From: JBBRBB01 sp038206235
GTDB lineage: Bacteria > Bacteroidota > Bacteroidia > Chitinophagales > Chitinophagaceae
Assembly (NCBI GenBank): GCA_038206235.1
Contig: JBBRBB010000034.1
Location: 1 to 40,479 of the forward strand
Direction of reading: 5' to 3'
Length of the DNA stretch: 40,479 nt
The notes beneath the pieces were generated by a model. That model had not been told where the DNA came from. It saw nothing but the letters and a program-made list of their open reading frames with translations, and did not search any database. The position numbers and the translations under genes were made by a program. Shown here one piece after another: positions 31,331-40,219 of this stretch. Numbering within the stretch: the stretch's first letter is position 1; each line of letters opens with the position of its first letter.

Positions 31331-33064
31331 TTATTTCTGAATTATGAGCTTCTCACCTTCTCCGCGTGTAGCATCATCTGAAATGAAATATATTCCCTTC
31401 TGCAATGTAGAAACATTAATATCACCTGAGCCATCAATCACTTTTGAAAGGTATATTTTACCTGCATTATCAGAAATTGTTATGTTTCTCTTACCATCAA
31501 CTTTTATATGTATAACACTTGTTGCAGGATTTGGATAAACGCTGAGCTGTTTATTGCTTAATGCATCATTAGCTATGAAACTACTTTTCATCTCACTATT
31601 TGCTTTACTTACATCTGCAGATACGTTGCCTGTATTGAAAGCATACAAATAAGTGTAGGGGTCAGCGGCGTTATCGTTAACATCCATTCCTACATACACT
31701 ACAGAACCGTCATTAGAAAAGCGTGGTCTCGACATGGGGCGCACAAAACCCCCATTCTCAGCTGGCAAAACAACTACCCACTTCACTTGACCTGTGCCTG
31801 TAGCTGCTGCAGCAACGTACCCGGGTTTACCAATCTCATATCCTCCCACTGCTACCTGATTATTTGTAGGGCTTGCTATAGGACCACCGAGAAAACCACG
31901 GCCGTTATCTTTCCATTTAGTAACACCATCAGGGTTTGTAGCAACGAGGTAAGAGTAGTTCTGTCCAACATAAAAAACGCCATCACTACCTACATCAGGA
32001 GACGTTAATTCTTTGGTGCCGTTGCCAAAGAATTTTCGAATAAGATTACCCCGCGTATCGAACGAGCTTATTTCTGCGTAGCTGTTAACCAAACGTGCCG
32101 AAATCACGTAGATTCTTCCATCCGGGCCTACAGCAGGCTGAAATTCTCCAGGCCTGGTCCACTTCTGATTGCCGGTTAAGGTAAGAGCCTGGAGACCACT
32201 ATTGGTATTTAAATTATTCATGCAGAAGTATAGCTGACCGGCACTAAAAACAACTTCCTTTGTTTGATAAGCAGTTCCATTGGCGTGAAGAAAACCTGGT
32301 TTATTCCAGAGTATTTGGCCATTGGGAGAAATGGATACTGCGCCGAGGCCGCCAAATCCCGCTTCATCAGTTACTGCATAAATATTTCCATCTGGTCCAA
32401 CTGTTGGTCCAACATCTACAAGTCGTCCTGCAGGATCACTTACTGTCCATTTTAAAGTTCCATTCGGATTAATGGCATATACTGTATTTAAACCTGCGAA
32501 ATAAATTGTTCCATCATTGCCCACAGAAACAGATTGAGTGCTGCCAAACGCAGCTTTGTAAATCCATTTTAAACCTCCATTAGGAGTCAATGCATACAAA
32601 TGTCCCTGTATGCCAAGAGCATAAACAGTTCCGTCGGGGCCAATACCCGGGCGGCCCTGAATGTATAGGTCATTTGCCTGAAACCTCCATTTTACCCGAC
32701 CTGCCTGAGTACGTGCGGTTACATTTAGAGCCATTATATTGCTGGCTCCATTATCTGTAATCACCTGAACATTTGCAGTGCCCAATGCAGTTGCATCTGA
32801 TACATAAGCTGTAATGGATGTGGATGACCAGTTGCTTACAGGTGCTGCTACTCCACCAATTTTAACTATGCTGGATGGAGTGGCGATGCCAAAGTTTTTG
32901 CCGGTAATTTTTAGCCGCCCCGCCTGCGTTAATGTTTGTGCTGACAGTGAAGTAACGGATGGCAATGCTGTTTCAGAAGCGGCATTGCCTGCTTGTGAGA
33001 AAGCTCTGTCAGATAAAGAGACTGTAAGTATAAAGGATAATGTGATAGAAAGAATTTTTTTCAT
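31331..33064 (-). CDS. Secreted IPT/TIG plus PQQ-like propeller protein with T9SS domain
   Basis: This 577-residue protein has a signal peptide (MKKILSITLSFILTVSLSDR...SQ). An IPT/TIG domain follows (about 33-115; LTQAGRLKITGKNFGIATP, VKIGGVAAPVSNWSSTSITA). Then comes a PQQ-like/outer-membrane assembly type propeller (about 120-480) with repeats such as GIGPDGTVYALGIQGHLYAL, VGNDGTIYFAGLNTVYAINP, VGPDGNIYAVTD and VGSDGVFYVGQNYSYLVATN. The C-terminus is a T9SS type A domain (LSVYPNPATSVIHIKVDGKR, LQKGIYFISDD). No cofactor ligands can be assigned. It lies 69 bp after the FG-GAP gene. Confidence 0.87.
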   Translation of the reverse strand: MKKILSITLSFILTVSLSDRAFSQAGNAASETALPSVTSLSAQTLTQAGRLKITGKNFGIATPSSIVKIGGVAAPVSNWSSTSITAYVSDATALGTANVQVITDNGASNIMALNVTARTQAGRVKWRFQANDLYIQGRPGIGPDGTVYALGIQGHLYALTPNGGLKWIYKAAFGSTQSVSVGNDGTIYFAGLNTVYAINPNGTLKWTVSDPAGRLVDVGPTVGPDGNIYAVTDEAGFGGLGAVSISPNGQILWNKPGFLHANGTAYQTKEVVFSAGQLYFCMNNLNTNSGLQALTLTGNQKWTRPGEFQPAVGPDGRIYVISARLVNSYAEISSFDTRGNLIRKFFGNGTKELTSPDVGSDGVFYVGQNYSYLVATNPDGVTKWKDNGRGFLGGPIASPTNNQVAVGGYEIGKPGYVAAAATGTGQVKWVVVLPAENGGFVRPMSRPRFSNDGSVVYVGMDVNDNAADPYTYLYAFNTGNVSADVSKANSEMKSSFIANDALSNKQLSVYPNPATSVIHIKVDGKRNITISDNAGKIYLSKVIDGSGDINVSTLQKGIYFISDDATRGEGEKLIIQK

Positions 33065-33133
33065 GATTTATGTGTATTTGATTAGTTTTTTATAAGTATT
33101 CATTTGTGAGAATGCCATTGATGATAAGCATAC

Positions 33134-35737
33134 TTATTTCCTCATCACCCGTGCTGTATATTTGTTGCCCCCGGTTTCTGCGGAAAGAATGTATATTCCG
33201 TTTCTTATCACTTTGCTTCCAATATCAAATCTTATTACGGGATTATGATTTGAATTGAATTGCTGCCTTGCGAGCGTTTGCCCCGTAAGATCGGTAAGCT
33301 GTAAAGTAATTTTACAAACGGGTACATTTTCAAACTTAACATCAATATAATTTGTAAAGGGATTATTCAACACAGCCATTCCGGTGCCCAGCCGCACATT
33401 AGCTTTAACAACATTATTTTCTTTTGCATTTTTATCAGCAATTGAAACAGGGTTTGGCACGTTACCTCTTATTATTGCAAGCTGGCTTTGTATTCCGCTG
33501 GGCGGTGTTCCCACTGTGGCAACAATATCATTTTTGCCATCCCCGGTAAAATCAGCATAGAGTAAGGATTCTACTCCCCAATATATTCCAACTCTTCCTT
33601 TAAATATGAATGTGCCGTTGCCTTTATTAAGATAGACAGAAACATCATTCGATGCGCCGTTACTAACCATTATATCAATATCTCCATCACCATCCACGTC
33701 ACCGGAAGTTATGCCAGACTCATTTCTTAAATCAGGTGAATAAGCGCCGTCATAATTTTGCGCAGGCTGAAAAGTTCCGTTGCCATTGCCAAGCAATACA
33801 CTCATGCCCTCATTAAAAAATTCTGTGCAGGCTGCAATATCGCGATGACCGTCTTTATTAAAATCATTTGCGATAATTTCATAAGGCGCTTGTTGAGTGG
33901 CGAAGGATATAGGAGGAAGTAAATCTCCTGTTCCTGTTCCGAGATGCAAGTCTATGCCCGGTGACTGACCCGTTACTAAATCAACTTTTCCATCTTCATT
34001 AAAATCTCCCGCCGCTATGGAGCCCGGAAAAGGATTTACCACTTTTATAAGCGGTGCGCTAAAAACGCCACTGCCATTATTTTTACTGATGAAAATTCTT
34101 CTTGCTGAATTAGCCACGTTCTGGCAACCGAGCCACTCTGTTATTACCACATCGCGGTCGCCATCATTATCCAAATCAACAGCTTCAATATCGTTCCATC
34201 CGCAGGCATTCATGCTCCATGTTTGGCGTGGTCCAAATGTACCATCACCATTATTTATAGCTGTATGAAAATCGTAAGGGGGAGAAGAAATTGCAGTTGC
34301 AAACACAAGGTCTGGCTTACCATCACCATTTAAATCTCTGAATTTTGCCTGTACACCGCCGCCTCTTATAGAATAAGCAACCCCATTTGTAAAAGTTCCG
34401 TTGCCATTATTTTTTTGCACTGTAACTGTTACGCCAACTGCTGCAATGCTGGAAGCCGAAGACACAACATCTAAGTCGCCATCACCATCAATATCGGCAG
34501 CGTCGAGTGAGCCCGCAGAGCTATTGTTGCTGTTGAAGAGAGCAGGTATCGGGAAGCGACCATTGCCATGATTCTTGTGCACAGTTACCTGCAGCGAATA
34601 AAAGTCTGAAGTAACAACATCAACTTTGTTATCATTGTCAACATCTGCTGCCGTAATAAACTGCGTACTTTGACCTGCGGGCAATATATCAGGAACAGAA
34701 AAATTATTATTGCCGAGGTTAAATAAAATTTGGTAGCCATCGCCGGTTCTTCCGGAAAAATAACAGGTGAGAATATCTTTTTTTCCGTCATTATTAAAAT
34801 CTGCAACGTCAAGGTCTGAGGCTGCTCCTGAAAAAGTATTCAATACTAGAAACTGCGGTGCGTTGAATGTTCCGCTGCCTGTGTTTGTAAAAAATGCAAT
34901 TTCATTGTTGGTGTGATAAGTGAATGCGCTTGAAAAGATAATATCATTATCTCCGTCGTTATCAAAATCTGCAGCTTTTACTGTTGCCCTTGCATCCTCT
35001 ACCGGATAAGTGTAAATAACATTCAGGGTTTGTTTAGAAAAATTATTAGTTGAGCTGTTGAAAAGAATAGTTACGTTTTGTGTGTTATTACCAATTATTA
35101 AATCAACAAGATTATCGTTGTTGATTTTTGCAGCGGTAATTTTAAATGGGTCATCACCGCCATCAATATTTATTGCAGAATTAAAAATTCCGTTACCCTT
35201 ATTTATTAAAATGGAAATAGTGTTATTAGTTGCGAGGTTATTACAAACTGCAAGGTCCTGGTCTCCATCATTATCAAGGTCAGCCGCGATAATGCCAATA
35301 GGATAATTGCCCACAGTATAATTAATAGCCGGGCTGAATTTTCCTTTGCCTGTATTAAAAAATACAGACACAGAATTTCCATCTAAATTTACGCCCGAGT
35401 TAGTAAGCGCAACATCTTTTCTGCCATCGTTATTAAAATCAGCAATTACAATTCCGAGAGATGCTTTGGGCGAGGTATATTTTACAGGCGGCGCATAAAT
35501 TCCTCTTCCAATATTCATCAGCACTACAAAACCATTTGCAACGCCTTGCTGCGCAACAACTAAATCAGAGTCGCCGTCGTTATCCAAATCGCCGGCTCTT
35601 ACTTCTGAAGGGCTTTGACCGTAAGGATACGAGCCTGTGGCAAAGCCATACCACGAACTGTCGAATAGCATCTGCGAAAACAAGATGTGGGGAAAAAAGA
35701 GCGCAATAAATAAAGCGGAGCGTACAATTGTTTTCAT
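33134..35737 (-). CDS. Secreted FG-GAP/VCBS repeat propeller protein with T9SS domain
   Basis: This 867-residue protein has a signal peptide (MKTIVRSALFIALFFPHILFSQ). About fourteen DxDxDG-type calcium loops follow: DLDNDGDSDL, DFNNDGRKDV, DLDNDGDQDL, DFDNDGDNDI, DFNNDGKKDI, DIDGDGDLDV, DLNGDGKPDL, DLDNDGDRDV, DFNEDGKVDL, DFNKDGHRDI, DVDGDGDIDI, DFTGDGKNDI and two less regular ones. The count suggests two seven-bladed integrin-like propellers. The C-terminal T9SS domain (about 795-867) reads LNNPFTNYIDVKFENVPVCK, then NGIYILSAETGGNKYTARVM. Calcium-dependent binding or adhesion is a reasonable guess. It lies 76 bp after the LVIVD gene. Confidence 0.9.
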   Translation of the reverse strand: MKTIVRSALFIALFFPHILFSQMLFDSSWYGFATGSYPYGQSPSEVRAGDLDNDGDSDLVVAQQGVANGFVVLMNIGRGIYAPPVKYTSPKASLGIVIADFNNDGRKDVALTNSGVNLDGNSVSVFFNTGKGKFSPAINYTVGNYPIGIIAADLDNDGDQDLAVCNNLATNNTISILINKGNGIFNSAINIDGGDDPFKITAAKINNDNLVDLIIGNNTQNVTILFNSSTNNFSKQTLNVIYTYPVEDARATVKAADFDNDGDNDIIFSSAFTYHTNNEIAFFTNTGSGTFNAPQFLVLNTFSGAASDLDVADFNNDGKKDILTCYFSGRTGDGYQILFNLGNNNFSVPDILPAGQSTQFITAADVDNDNKVDVVTSDFYSLQVTVHKNHGNGRFPIPALFNSNNSSAGSLDAADIDGDGDLDVVSSASSIAAVGVTVTVQKNNGNGTFTNGVAYSIRGGGVQAKFRDLNGDGKPDLVFATAISSPPYDFHTAINNGDGTFGPRQTWSMNACGWNDIEAVDLDNDGDRDVVITEWLGCQNVANSARRIFISKNNGSGVFSAPLIKVVNPFPGSIAAGDFNEDGKVDLVTGQSPGIDLHLGTGTGDLLPPISFATQQAPYEIIANDFNKDGHRDIAACTEFFNEGMSVLLGNGNGTFQPAQNYDGAYSPDLRNESGITSGDVDGDGDIDIMVSNGASNDVSVYLNKGNGTFIFKGRVGIYWGVESLLYADFTGDGKNDIVATVGTPPSGIQSQLAIIRGNVPNPVSIADKNAKENNVVKANVRLGTGMAVLNNPFTNYIDVKFENVPVCKITLQLTDLTGQTLARQQFNSNHNPVIRFDIGSKVIRNGIYILSAETGGNKYTARVMRK

Positions 35738-35813
35738 AAAATGTATAGTTTATTTACTTAAAATCTTATGCCTTAAAAAGGAGCGATCGTCCAATTTGAA
35801 TATTTTGAATGAT

Positions 35814-37346
35814 TTATTCTTTAAAAAAAGAAATTTTTTCTACCGGAAGATTTTGATGATTAAATGCCTGAATTATGTATACACCTGCAGGCAGGCTTGC
35901 AAATGAAACCTGCTGACCGCTTTTAACATGCGGCAACTGCCTCACTATATTTCCTGTAAAATCTGCAATCACAATTTTTTCAACGGTTGCATCATATATA
36001 TTGATTCGGAAAATATCATGAACGGGATTTGGTGCTATTGAAATAATATCATTCGCAGTACCGGTATTAAATCTTTCTGTTAATGAAAAATCTGAATTAA
36101 ATCTCGGTCTTAACCCGCAAACTGCAGTTACCTCCCAATAGTAAAGTGTATTAGGCTCAAGATTGGTAAGCACCTGTACATTGTTTAATGATGAATCATA
36201 AGTCCAGCGCCCGTTAAATTTTCTGTAACGAACAACATATCCCTTAGCGCCTTTAACTCTGTTCCATGCTAAGTATGCCGTAGTACCATTAACCCGGGTT
36301 TTCAATATTGCAGGTGTATTGCAAAGAGCAGGCAGTGTATTTGAATATTTTAATACTTCAAGCCCGCCACGTTTTGCATCATAAAAAACACTGTCTTTTA
36401 CTTGTATTGATACAATTGCATTCGCAACATCCTGCCCTGAAAAATTGGTTACAAAGTGGTGGGTTGCAGGCTTTACGTCAAACGCATTTATATCGTTGCT
36501 TCTTGAAATATACAGCACGGTATCAATATATGAATAACCCGTAACTCCGTATTCACCACTTCCAATCTCAACACTGTCAGAAAAAAGGAATTGTGGAGAG
36601 CGGGGATTGCTTACATCATAAGCATCATGTCCTGTAAATTCCTGCAGAGGTGATACCCATGGCGAGAAAATGCGGTGGTTTACTGTATCAATTTCAAGCC
36701 CTGTGGAAAAAGCGTGTAATGGTGTCATTGAACCAAAAAATAGAGGGTTAACGGGGTTAGTGATGTTGTACCCATCAATTCCCAAAGGAGTTCTTATAAA
36801 GAGTGTATTTCTGTCAATTACAATTTCGCCTGCCCCGCTAAATGCAGTATGAGTTACAGTAAGTGCCTTAACTACTTGAGGTGCAGCGGCATCAGAAACA
36901 TCAATCACATAAAGAGAATCAAATCCCGCCAGGTAAACATAATTGCCATGCGGTTCTAAATCACCGCTGCCAGAAAAAGAGGTAGCAGGAATAGCAACAG
37001 AACCCGTTAAAACCGGTGCGCTGAAATTAGAAATATCATAGACAACGAAAATTCCATTATTGCCATGCGACATGTATGCATAATTACCCTGTACTGCAAG
37101 CTGATTGGCAGTATTTCCGGGATAAGGTGTTTGTGATAGTAACGTTGGTCTTACATTAGGGTTAGACACATCAAAGATGAGCAAACCATTTTGCGAAACC
37201 ACCAGGTGGTTGCTTGTGTACTTCATTTCAAAAGTAGAAATGAGAGGAGCGTAAAATGATAATTGCACTATGTTTTGTGCTGATGCACCGTAGTTCAATG
37301 CAATAAAGGAAATCAAGATGAAGAGAGCGTATATATATTTTTTCAT
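35814..37346 (-). CDS. Secreted LVIVD-repeat protein with FN3 and T9SS domains
   Basis: This 510-residue protein has a signal peptide (MKKYIYALFILISFIALNYG...AQ). About six LVIVD propeller repeats follow: LLIFDVSNPNVRPTLLSQ, IFVVYDISNFSAPVLTGSV, LYVIDVSDAAAPQVVKAL, IDGYNITNPVNPLFFGSM and HDAYDVSNPRSPQFLFSD. A fibronectin type III domain (about 345-425; TTAYLAWNRVKGAKGYVVRY, NTLYYWEVTAVCG) precedes the T9SS domain (about 435-510; ISIAPNPVHDIFRINIYDA, PAGVYIIQAF). LVIVD proteins are surface proteins of unknown role. It lies 37 bp after the cluster's first gene. Confidence 0.88.
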   Translation of the reverse strand: MKKYIYALFILISFIALNYGASAQNIVQLSFYAPLISTFEMKYTSNHLVVSQNGLLIFDVSNPNVRPTLLSQTPYPGNTANQLAVQGNYAYMSHGNNGIFVVYDISNFSAPVLTGSVAIPATSFSGSGDLEPHGNYVYLAGFDSLYVIDVSDAAAPQVVKALTVTHTAFSGAGEIVIDRNTLFIRTPLGIDGYNITNPVNPLFFGSMTPLHAFSTGLEIDTVNHRIFSPWVSPLQEFTGHDAYDVSNPRSPQFLFSDSVEIGSGEYGVTGYSYIDTVLYISRSNDINAFDVKPATHHFVTNFSGQDVANAIVSIQVKDSVFYDAKRGGLEVLKYSNTLPALCNTPAILKTRVNGTTAYLAWNRVKGAKGYVVRYRKFNGRWTYDSSLNNVQVLTNLEPNTLYYWEVTAVCGLRPRFNSDFSLTERFNTGTANDIISIAPNPVHDIFRINIYDATVEKIVIADFTGNIVRQLPHVKSGQQVSFASLPAGVYIIQAFNHQNLPVEKISFFKE

Positions 37347-37383
37347 GTCTAAATATTTATTGTGTAATTAATCAATTGCCCTG

Positions 37384-38118
37384 TTATTGCGGTCTTTCTA
37401 CAAAGCTGCGCACTTGTGACCACGGGCCTGCATTGCCACTCGCATCTACAAAGCGAACACGCCAGTATCTTGTTCCCGTTCCGTTAAAATAGCTTTGTGC
37501 CCAGATAGATTCATTTAATAAAACGTCCGTAATTAAATTGGTAAATGCATTATCAATGCTTATCTGTAACTGGCTGTAATACGCATTATTATTATCATTC
37601 CAGTCGAACGTAACAAGAATTCTGAAGTTAATGTTAGCTCCATTACCCGGAGATTGCAAAAGTGGTGCAGGAAATGTAGCTGTAAGCGGAAAAACTTTTA
37701 GCACAGTAGTTTTTGTTTGCGAGAAAAGCTTTACTGATATGGTAACATTTTTTGCATTGATAACTGTGCCTGCTGTAACGGGCGGGTAAACTACAAAAGC
37801 ACCGGGAGGTACAGGATAAGTTGAAGGTACCTGCACAGCCGCCGGGTCGCTGCTTGTGAGAATTAATGTCCATCCTTCCGGTGGAGCAGCCTGGGTAAAG
37901 CTTACCAGTATGCTGTCGCGGTATGTACTGATTAATCTTGAAGCATTGCCAGATAACACGCTTTGAATAAAGCCCGAATTATTTCCTCCACCGCCGCCAC
38001 CATCTTTTGCAGTGCCTGGTTCTACCTCTGATGCAATAGTCACGGGATTTGTGTCGTTAGTTTTTGTGCAACCGGCTATAACTAAGGCAACAAGAAATAA
38101 GATTGAGTAGAATTTCAT
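37384..38118 (-). CDS. Surface lipoprotein with Gly-rich linker and FN3-like domain
   Basis: This 244-residue protein has a lipoprotein signal MKFYSILFLVALVIAGCTKT (Cys17). An acidic, flexible region with a GGGGGGNNSG stretch (about 40-50) follows, consistent with surface display beyond the outer membrane. The C-terminal ~90 residues look like a fibronectin III-type fold (LLQSPGNGANINFRILVTFD, YWRVRFVDASGNAGPWSQVR). There is no T9SS domain. It is the first gene of the five-gene minus-strand cluster. No clear promoter could be picked in the upstream 240 bp. Confidence 0.75.
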   Translation of the reverse strand: MKFYSILFLVALVIAGCTKTNDTNPVTIASEVEPGTAKDGGGGGGNNSGFIQSVLSGNASRLISTYRDSILVSFTQAAPPEGWTLILTSSDPAAVQVPSTYPVPPGAFVVYPPVTAGTVINAKNVTISVKLFSQTKTTVLKVFPLTATFPAPLLQSPGNGANINFRILVTFDWNDNNNAYYSQLQISIDNAFTNLITDVLLNESIWAQSYFNGTGTRYWRVRFVDASGNAGPWSQVRSFVERPQ

Positions 38119-38264
38119 GATTTGATTATTTTAAATAGTCATTAATATAATTCAAAGAAAATTGCGGATAAAGGTTTTATGTGATTTAATATTATACAAG
38201 AACGAAAGTCAATTACAAAAGGATGCTTTAGGTCATTCTTTTATTATTTTTTCAATCATCTCCC

Positions 38265-38306
38265 GCTGATTATTTTTTCAACTCTCTCTCTTCATTATCA
38301 CTTTGC
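38265..38306 (-). pseudogene. T9SS tail remnant beyond palindrome copy 4
   Basis: The minus strand reads a degraded version of the SDNEARVEK tail with a GA-rich slip (AGAGAGAGAG), followed by further weak echoes toward 38241. It mirrors the remnant at 28656-28698. Confidence 0.6.
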
Positions 38307-38311
38307 CGAAA

Positions 38312-38344
38312 AAACCTCACAGGTCTTTAAGATCTGCGAGGTGT
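38312..38344. repeat. 33-bp palindrome, copy 4 (imperfect)
   Basis: Left arm AAACCTCACAGGTCT, right arm AGATCTGCGAGGTGT, with three differences from a perfect complement. On the minus strand it is followed by six T. It lies between two T9SS tail sequences. The rest of the 38119-38264 gap shows nothing recognisable. Confidence 0.8.
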
Positions 38345-38360
38345 AACAATCACTGTTTTA

Positions 38361-38780
38361 CTATCTTTTCAACTCTTGCTTCATTATCACTTCTGTACTC
38401 CGGAAAATTCCATCAGTTAACGTAGCCGCGAAAATAGTGCTGCCGCTGCCCGTTAATGAAATCGGTTTGCCATAAAAACCGGTGCTATCTCTTTTCCACA
38501 GTTGCGCATGGTCTGTGCTTTTATAAAGTGTGCCTTGCGGAGGACCAATAAAATAAAATGAAAAGTTCTCAAAGTTTCCGGTAAGCAATGTATCTCCTTT
38601 TGCATATAAGCCAGTTGAGAAACCGCCTCCAGGACCTAATGTTTGTTGCCATTGGCTGAAACCTTTGTGCGGAGAGAAAAATAACAGAAAAATTATTGTG
38701 GCGATAAATGCACTATTTTTTCTAATCGGAGATAAGGCGCTAATAAAAAAGTACGCTAAAACGGGTATAATTTTTTTCAT
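38361..38780 (-). pseudogene. Truncated propeller gene fused out of frame to a T9SS tail
   Basis: From the preferred start MKKIIPVLAYFF (38780; the frame is open to 38822) the product is 139 residues. A hydrophobic N-terminus ends at FSPHKGFSQ. Early Asp-box propeller blades follow (LGPGGGFSTGLYAKGDTLLT, LYKSTDHAQLWKRDS, TIFAATLTDGIFRSTE). The sequence then jumps near 38393 into a T9SS tail read in the wrong frame (VIMKQELKR, stop at 38361). In the correct frame the same bases give SDNEARVEKIVKQ and stop at 38350. A large internal deletion, removing most of the propeller and sorting domain, best explains this. The product could be secreted through Sec but could not be sorted by T9SS. Confidence 0.75.
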
Positions 38781-39173
38781 GAAGTACAGCTTTAGGTTAG
38801 CATTAATGTAAATGAAATTCAAGATAACTTATGAATCAGTTATAGCATAAATTTCATGCCTGAGCAGGCATATAAAGTTGTTGACCGAGATTTAAAAGTA
38901 TGCTGAAAGTTTGCCTGCCGTCTTCACCATTAGAGAGACAGAGAGTTGGCAAACGGGATGTGGAAGGTTGCGGAGATGGGATGAATGAAATATGAACAGG
39001 CGCTTAGAAGGTTTTACAACGGAAGATTGTTTCTGAGAAAAAGCGATTTGTGAAGAAGAAGATTTTTACAGCTTACATAATTCGTAATTCTTTTCCATCA
39101 TCTAAAACTATTATGTTGTCTAAACGGCATGTGTACAGGATTATGTTTAAGATGATAAGAAAAATAAAAAAAG

Positions 39174-39207
39174 AAAAGCCGTAAAGAATCACGTCAATAC
39201 GGCTTTT
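39174..39207 (-). terminator. Terminator after the DUF1566-type lipoprotein gene
   Basis: AAAAGCCGTA (39174-39183) and TACGGCTTTT (39198-39207) are perfect 10-bp complements around a 14-base loop, located 36 bp past the stop codon at 39244. A decayed copy of the same hairpin lies at about 40048-40076. The 38823-39150 stretch between here and the truncated gene contains nothing recognisable. Confidence 0.75.
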
Positions 39208-39243
39208 AAAAATGTAAAGCTAACTGTAAGAGTATTATAAAAA

Positions 39244-39825
39244 TTAAAAGAGCCTGATTGCACGTACATATAACGTAGTGCTCTTTATAACAACACCCGA
39301 GTCTCCGGTTGCAAAATTTTGCGCCCATGCCTTATGGTCAGTTTTCTCTGTAGAGCTCCAATACGCTCTTTTAAAATTGCCAACCTCTGCTCCATTCTTA
39401 TAGAGGTATTTAAGTTCAGTTGCTGATGGTAAAAACCAATCTTCGTAACCGCCGCCCTTATACTTTACACACATACTCGCAGCATAGTTGCCGTACCCCT
39501 GGGCTTCAACAATTTTTCTGGTGTTCTTTGGTCCGGTTCCCAATCCGAATTCTGTGGCTCCAGTTTCAATGAATACTCCGTCATACCATGTGGCAGCGCC
39601 GAGATCTTCGGTTGAGGCTATTAACCCGTGCGTGCCTGAAGTGTCAACCAGAAATACAATTCCTCCGCCATATCTCTCACCTAAATGATGCAAAACACTT
39701 TCCGTGCGGGCAGTATTTAATGGTTGTTTTGCTGCGGCAGAAGGGCTGTTCATGTTTTCTTTTTTACAGGAAATTGCGGCTAACAGCAAAAAAGCTGCAA
39801 TCCCTGTTTTCATTGTTGTTTTCAT
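39244..39825 (-). CDS. DUF1566 (Lcl C-terminal-like) domain lipoprotein
   Basis: From the preferred start MKTTMKTGIAAFLLLAAISC (39825) the protein is 193 residues with a lipobox Cys near 20. The frame is open to 39858, but the promoter boxes lie in that extension. The domain has the DUF1566 pattern: GGGIVFLVDTSGTHGLIAS, EDWFLPSATELKYLYKN, RAYWSSTEKTDHKAWAQNFA and the C-terminal LYVRAIRLF. Such domains are found in surface and secreted proteins of Bacteroidota and other groups; the function is unknown. A diverged C-terminal copy lies upstream at 40133-40219. Confidence 0.8.
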   Translation of the reverse strand: MKTTMKTGIAAFLLLAAISCKKENMNSPSAAAKQPLNTARTESVLHHLGERYGGGIVFLVDTSGTHGLIASTEDLGAATWYDGVFIETGATEFGLGTGPKNTRKIVEAQGYGNYAASMCVKYKGGGYEDWFLPSATELKYLYKNGAEVGNFKRAYWSSTEKTDHKAWAQNFATGDSGVVIKSTTLYVRAIRLF

Positions 39826-39845
39826 GTACTTTATTTTGTGATTTG

Positions 39846-39878
39846 CAAAAATGGGCAAAGATTCGCTAAAACTGCAAA
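39846..39878 (-). promoter_or_regulatory. Promoter for the DUF1566-type lipoprotein gene
   Basis: On the minus strand TTTG (39875-39878) and CATTTTTG (39846-39853) are 21 bp apart. They match TTTG-N19..21-TAnnTTTG except for the first base of the -7 box, 20 bases before the start at 39825. Confidence 0.45.
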
Positions 39879-40132
39879 GTATTTTTTTATATGCGGTTTC
39901 AATATTTCAGATACATCAACACACATAACGCAAGAGTATAAAAATGATAACCCTCATTCATAAAAAATCTTCAATTCTGTAAGGGTATTGTTACAAATTC
40001 CAAATTTTTTAAAAGATTTTTTTTTGATACTTAAGGTGATAAAATAAAGAAAAGAAAAGCCGTAAAGAATCACTTCAATAGGGCGTATAATAACATAAAT
40101 GTAAAAGCCAAATGTAAGCAGTAGTATAATAA

Positions 40133-40219
40133 TTAAAAGGCCCTGATTGCACGTACATACAACTGAACGTCCTTTCCTGTTGCGATTGACTCACCAGTAT
40201 CAAAATTCTGTGCTCCGCC
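40133..40219 (-). pseudogene. C-terminal fragment of a second DUF1566-type gene
   Basis: The minus strand reads GGAQNFDTGESIATGKDVQL, then YVRAIRAF and stop, against WAQNFATGDSGVVIKSTTLY and VRAIRLF in the intact gene. The downstream DNA (about 40045-40132) also matches the region after the intact gene, including its terminator hairpin. The fragment is cut at 40219/40220, where transposase sequence begins. It is a diverged duplicate, truncated at its 5' side. The gap 39879-40044 shows no gene. Confidence 0.8.

Noticed and set aside
38823..39150. Possible decayed gene between the truncated propeller and the DUF1566 gene
   Set aside because: Short open stretches exist, but none gives a recognisable protein family in any frame.
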